Shown here: piece by piece, positions 24,429-26,619 of the stretch | Numbering within the stretch: the stretch's first letter is position 1 | Layout: each line of letters opens with the position of its first letter | Notes under the pieces: generated by a model | The model's input: the letters and a program-made list of their open reading frames with translations, nothing else | Told to the model about the DNA's origin: nothing | Databases searched by the model: none | Source of the DNA: CAYXSX01 sp964493095 | GTDB taxonomy: Bacteria > Pseudomonadota > Alphaproteobacteria > Micavibrionales > Micavibrionaceae | Assembly (NCBI GenBank): GCA_964493095.1 | Contig: CAZBNG010000027.1 | Span: 1 to 26,619, forward strand | Length of the DNA stretch: 26,619 bases | Direction of reading: 5' to 3' | Position numbers and translations under genes: made by a program

Positions 24429-25126
24429 CCTATACGGCGCTTATTTTCGCACGCGGCGGATCGAAAGGCATTAAGAACAAGAATATAGCGCCTGTGGCCG
24501 GAAAGCCCTTGATTGCCCACGCGATTGCTTGTGCGCTGGAAAGCGATAGCGTCAGCCGTGTTGTGGTTTCTACGGATGATCCAAAAATCGCTGAAACGGT
24601 CAAAAATTTTGGCGCGGATGTGCTGGAACGTCCGGCGGAACTGGCGGGGGATAAAAGTCCGGAAATCGATGCGTGGCGGCATGCTATCGAGTCTCTCCCC
24701 GATGTTTTTCAAAATGAAAAATCGCTTTTTATTTCCCTGCCCGCCACATCGCCGCTGCGTGCGCCGGAGGATGTCGATGCGGGAGTGCAGCGTTTTTTGA
24801 AAGGGGATTGCGACATTGTGTTTGGAATTTCGCCCGCGCACCGCAATCCGTATTTTAACATGGTCAGTATCGATAAAGACGGTTTCTTACATGTTGCGAT
24901 CGAAGGGTCGGACGCGGTAAGGCGACAGGACGTGCCGGAAATGTTCGATATTACAACCTGTGTCTATGTAACGTCGGCTGGTTATGTGAATAAATGTAAA
25001 AAACTGATGGAGGGTCGGGTCGGATACATTACAATCCCTCCTGAAAGAGCGCTGGATATCGATACGCCTTATGATCTGCATCTGGCGGATTTGATGCTTC
25101 GTTATCCGTTTAAGGCCGGGAAATAA
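24425..25126 (+). CDS. legF: CMP-legionaminic/CMP-sialic acid synthetase (acylneuraminate cytidylyltransferase)
   Basis: This enzyme activates the nine-carbon sugar acid with CTP to give the CMP-linked donor. The 233-aa protein starts with the CTP-binding 'FARGGSKGIKNKNIAPVAGKP' segment (residues 8-28). 'VVVSTDDPKIAE', 'RPAELAGDKSPEIDAW', 'LPATSPLRAPEDVDAG' and 'PPERALDIDTPYDLHLADLML' follow, all standard for the family. The ATG overlaps the preceding stop (ATGA). PtmB/LegF is the closest functional model given the operon. The alternative is a CMP-Neu5Ac or CMP-pseudaminic acid (PseF) synthetase; LegB/LegC context disfavours these. Confidence 0.92.
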   Translation: MTYTALIFARGGSKGIKNKNIAPVAGKPLIAHAIACALESDSVSRVVVSTDDPKIAETVKNFGADVLERPAELAGDKSPEIDAWRHAIESLPDVFQNEKSLFISLPATSPLRAPEDVDAGVQRFLKGDCDIVFGISPAHRNPYFNMVSIDKDGFLHVAIEGSDAVRRQDVPEMFDITTCVYVTSAGYVNKCKKLMEGRVGYITIPPERALDIDTPYDLHLADLMLRYPFKAGK

Positions 25127-25136
25127 GGAGATTTTT

Positions 25137-25907
25137 GTGAAAGAACATGTGGCACTCATAACAGGCGGGGCGGGGCATATCGGCCGCGCTGTGGGTGAAA
25201 AACTGGCGCAGCGCGGGGTGAATATCGCCGTTCTGGACAAGGACCGCGCGGGCGCGGAGAAGTTCTGCGCGAAATTGGCGGCGGATTACGATGTTGAAAG
25301 TGCCTTTATCGATGCAAATTTACTGGAATCTGATACTTTTACGAAGGTGGCTACGCAGGTCGGGGATAAATTCGACCGTCTTGATTATCTCGTGAATAAC
25401 GCCGCTTTCTACGACAATGTCCCGGGTTGGGGCGTTCCTTTTGAAGAAGAGGGGTATGAGGCATGGATGAAAGTCCTGCAAGTCAATTTGATGGCGCCGT
25501 TTTTCCTTGTGCAGGCTTTGGCACCGCTTCTTAAAAAATCTGATAGCGCGGCGGTTGTGAATGTCAGCTCGATTTACGGCGTGGTCGGGCCGGATTACCA
25601 CCTGTATGAAGGCACGACAATGAGCAATCCTGCGGCTTATGCCGCCAGCAAGGGTGGTCTTGTCCAGCTTTCAAGATGGCTTAGCACGTCTCTCGCGCCT
25701 TCTATCCGTGTAAACACGGTCAGCCCGGGCGGCGTGGAGCGCGGGCAAATTGAATCTTTTCAGGCTCGTTATACGGATCGTACGCCGCTCAAACGCATGG
25801 CGACAGAAAATGACGTGGCCGGGGCTGTTGTCTTTTTACTTTCGCCCGAAGCGGGGTATGTTACGGGTCATAATATGCTCGTAGACGGCGGCTGGACCGC
25901 ATGGTAG
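25137..25907 (+). CDS. ptmA: PtmA-like short-chain dehydrogenase/reductase
   Basis: This 256-aa classical SDR has 'ITGGAGHIGRAV' (NAD(P) binding, residues 8-19), 'LVNNAAFYDN', 'VVNVSSIYGVVGP' with the catalytic Ser, 'YAASK' (Y168, K172) and a C-terminal 'GYVTGHNMLVDGG'. The start is GTG with AAGGAG upstream. In Campylobacter, PtmA next to PtmB is an SDR required for legionaminic acid modification of flagellin, and the pairing of SDR with the CMP-sugar synthetase here copies that order. The gene name is given by analogy; the reaction is not certain, and general SDR specificity cannot be read from the motifs. Confidence 0.82.
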   Translation: MKEHVALITGGAGHIGRAVGEKLAQRGVNIAVLDKDRAGAEKFCAKLAADYDVESAFIDANLLESDTFTKVATQVGDKFDRLDYLVNNAAFYDNVPGWGVPFEEEGYEAWMKVLQVNLMAPFFLVQALAPLLKKSDSAAVVNVSSIYGVVGPDYHLYEGTTMSNPAAYAASKGGLVQLSRWLSTSLAPSIRVNTVSPGGVERGQIESFQARYTDRTPLKRMATENDVAGAVVFLLSPEAGYVTGHNMLVDGGWTAW

Positions 25908-25932
25908 AACCCCGGGCATGAATTCTGGCATT

Positions 25933-26619
25933 ATGACTGACACAAAACCGCGCAAGTTCCTTTATCTTCCTCTCGAGATCGTGATCCGCGAGCATGACGG
26001 CAAGGCGTCTCTGGCTTATGAGGCCGCCCAGGCTGGTTGGACGGTATTCATAGGGCCTAAACTCGCGCTTTATGATGCCTGTGGCCAGCTTCCCGAGGGA
26101 GTGTTTCTGATTAAAAGCGCTACGCCGCTGGAATATTCCCAGATAAAAATGCTCGTCGATGCCGGGCATAAGGTGTGTTCTCTGGATGAAGAAGGTGCTG
26201 TGACGTTCAAGGAATTTCTCGGTGATAATGTGCGTTTCAGCAATGATACGGTCGGTCTGCTTTCAAAAGTATTCTTCTGGGGTGCGGAACAACAGGAAAC
26301 ATTTAATGAATCTTTCCCGCAAAGCATTGAAAAGGGCTGTCTGAGCGGTAGTCCGCGCCTTGAGTTCTGGCGTGATCATGCGGCGGAAGTTTATAAGGAT
26401 ATCGCGCAAGGCTATAAAGAAAAATATGGTAGCTACGTTCTCTTCCCTTCCGGTTTCGGAATTGCCAATAACGCTATGGGCAAGGATCAGGGCTTGCAGT
26501 TGACAATGCATCACGGCAGCACGCTTTCAAAGGAGCAGACGGAGTTTGTGATCGGACAGGCGGAGCAAAACCTTGTTGTTTTTAAGGAATATATGGACTT
26601 CATTCCTGAAATTGCCGCC
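25933..26619 (+). CDS. Surface carbohydrate biosynthesis protein, 3' end cut by window edge
   Basis: The first 229 residues are present. The opening 'KFLYLPLEIVIREHDGKASLAYEAAQAGWTVFIG' resembles the start of proteins annotated as surface carbohydrate biosynthesis proteins, which usually read 'lPiEi..RElDaklLLA..aa.rG..v.iG'. Later 'LSGSPRLEFWR' and 'YVLFPSGFGIANN' are further family-like segments ('G.pR.d'). The build suggests a GT-B-like fold, and these genes often sit beside nonulosonic acid genes, so a CMP-legionaminic acid transferase is a possible but unproven role. An in-frame ATG at 25918 would add five residues; neither start has a clear Shine-Dalgarno. It follows the SDR by 25 bp (or 10 bp from the earlier ATG). 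Confidence 0.7.
   Translation, partial: MTDTKPRKFLYLPLEIVIREHDGKASLAYEAAQAGWTVFIGPKLALYDACGQLPEGVFLIKSATPLEYSQIKMLVDAGHKVCSLDEEGAVTFKEFLGDNVRFSNDTVGLLSKVFFWGAEQQETFNESFPQSIEKGCLSGSPRLEFWRDHAAEVYKDIAQGYKEKYGSYVLFPSGFGIANNAMGKDQGLQLTMHHGSTLSKEQTEFVIGQAEQNLVVFKEYMDFIPEIAA

Overview
The window looks like a chromosomal segment of a Gram-negative alphaproteobacterium devoted to surface or protein glycans. The lineage is inferred from gene style (close-packed operons, GTG/TTG starts, moderate GC) and not from a marker gene. It holds a truncated DotM/IcmP-like type IVB secretion gene on the left edge, one tRNA-Thr(TGT), and 24 further protein genes, almost all of them sugar-nucleotide, glycan-decorating or glycan-export genes.

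Layout. (1) 1-647, minus: 5' part of a DotM/IcmP homologue. (2) 933-1008: tRNA-Thr, which separates the secretion gene from the glycan region. (3) 1088-4403: two FkbM-type methyltransferase paralogues meeting tail to tail (1088-2251 plus; 2254-3396 minus), the second preceded on its strand by an ATP-grasp enzyme. (4) 4481-14799, plus: an eleven-gene run with gaps of 0-21 bp or small overlaps. It contains rmlA, a DegT-type aminotransferase, rmlB, a FemAB/GNAT-like acyltransferase (interrupted by an assembly gap of ten N), a second DegT-fold protein, two phytanoyl-CoA-dioxygenase-like oxygenases, a class I methyltransferase, an HMW1C-like (GT41) glycosyltransferase and a third FkbM methyltransferase. 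(5) 14833-17027, minus: a small secreted protein and an ABC exporter/flippase. (6) 17123 to the right edge, plus: a CMP-legionaminic-acid type operon. Its genes are legC, legB, a methyltransferase, legG/neuC, a FemAB/GNAT-like acyltransferase, legI/neuB, a Gfo/Idh/MocA oxidoreductase, legF/neuA, a PtmA-like SDR and a truncated 'surface carbohydrate biosynthesis' gene.

How it may work together. RmlA and RmlB make dTDP-4-keto-6-deoxyglucose. No rmlC or rmlD is present, so this probably feeds an amino sugar made by the DegT enzyme(s) and N-acylated by the neighbouring FemAB-like protein. LegB, LegC, an acyltransferase, LegG, LegI and LegF give a CMP-activated nonulosonic acid. A usual hexapeptide-repeat LegH is not seen, and the FemAB-like gene at 21219 sits where that activity is needed. 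The methyltransferases and the two dioxygenases are candidates for unusual decoration. The HMW1C-like enzyme is the most distinctive gene: its characterised homologues put glucose on asparagine of adhesins in the cytoplasm, so this locus may glycosylate a protein such as flagellin or an adhesin. The ABC transporter could move a lipid-linked glycan.

No insertion sequence, CRISPR array, rRNA or phage gene was seen. All family calls come from reading the translated sequence; no database search was run.
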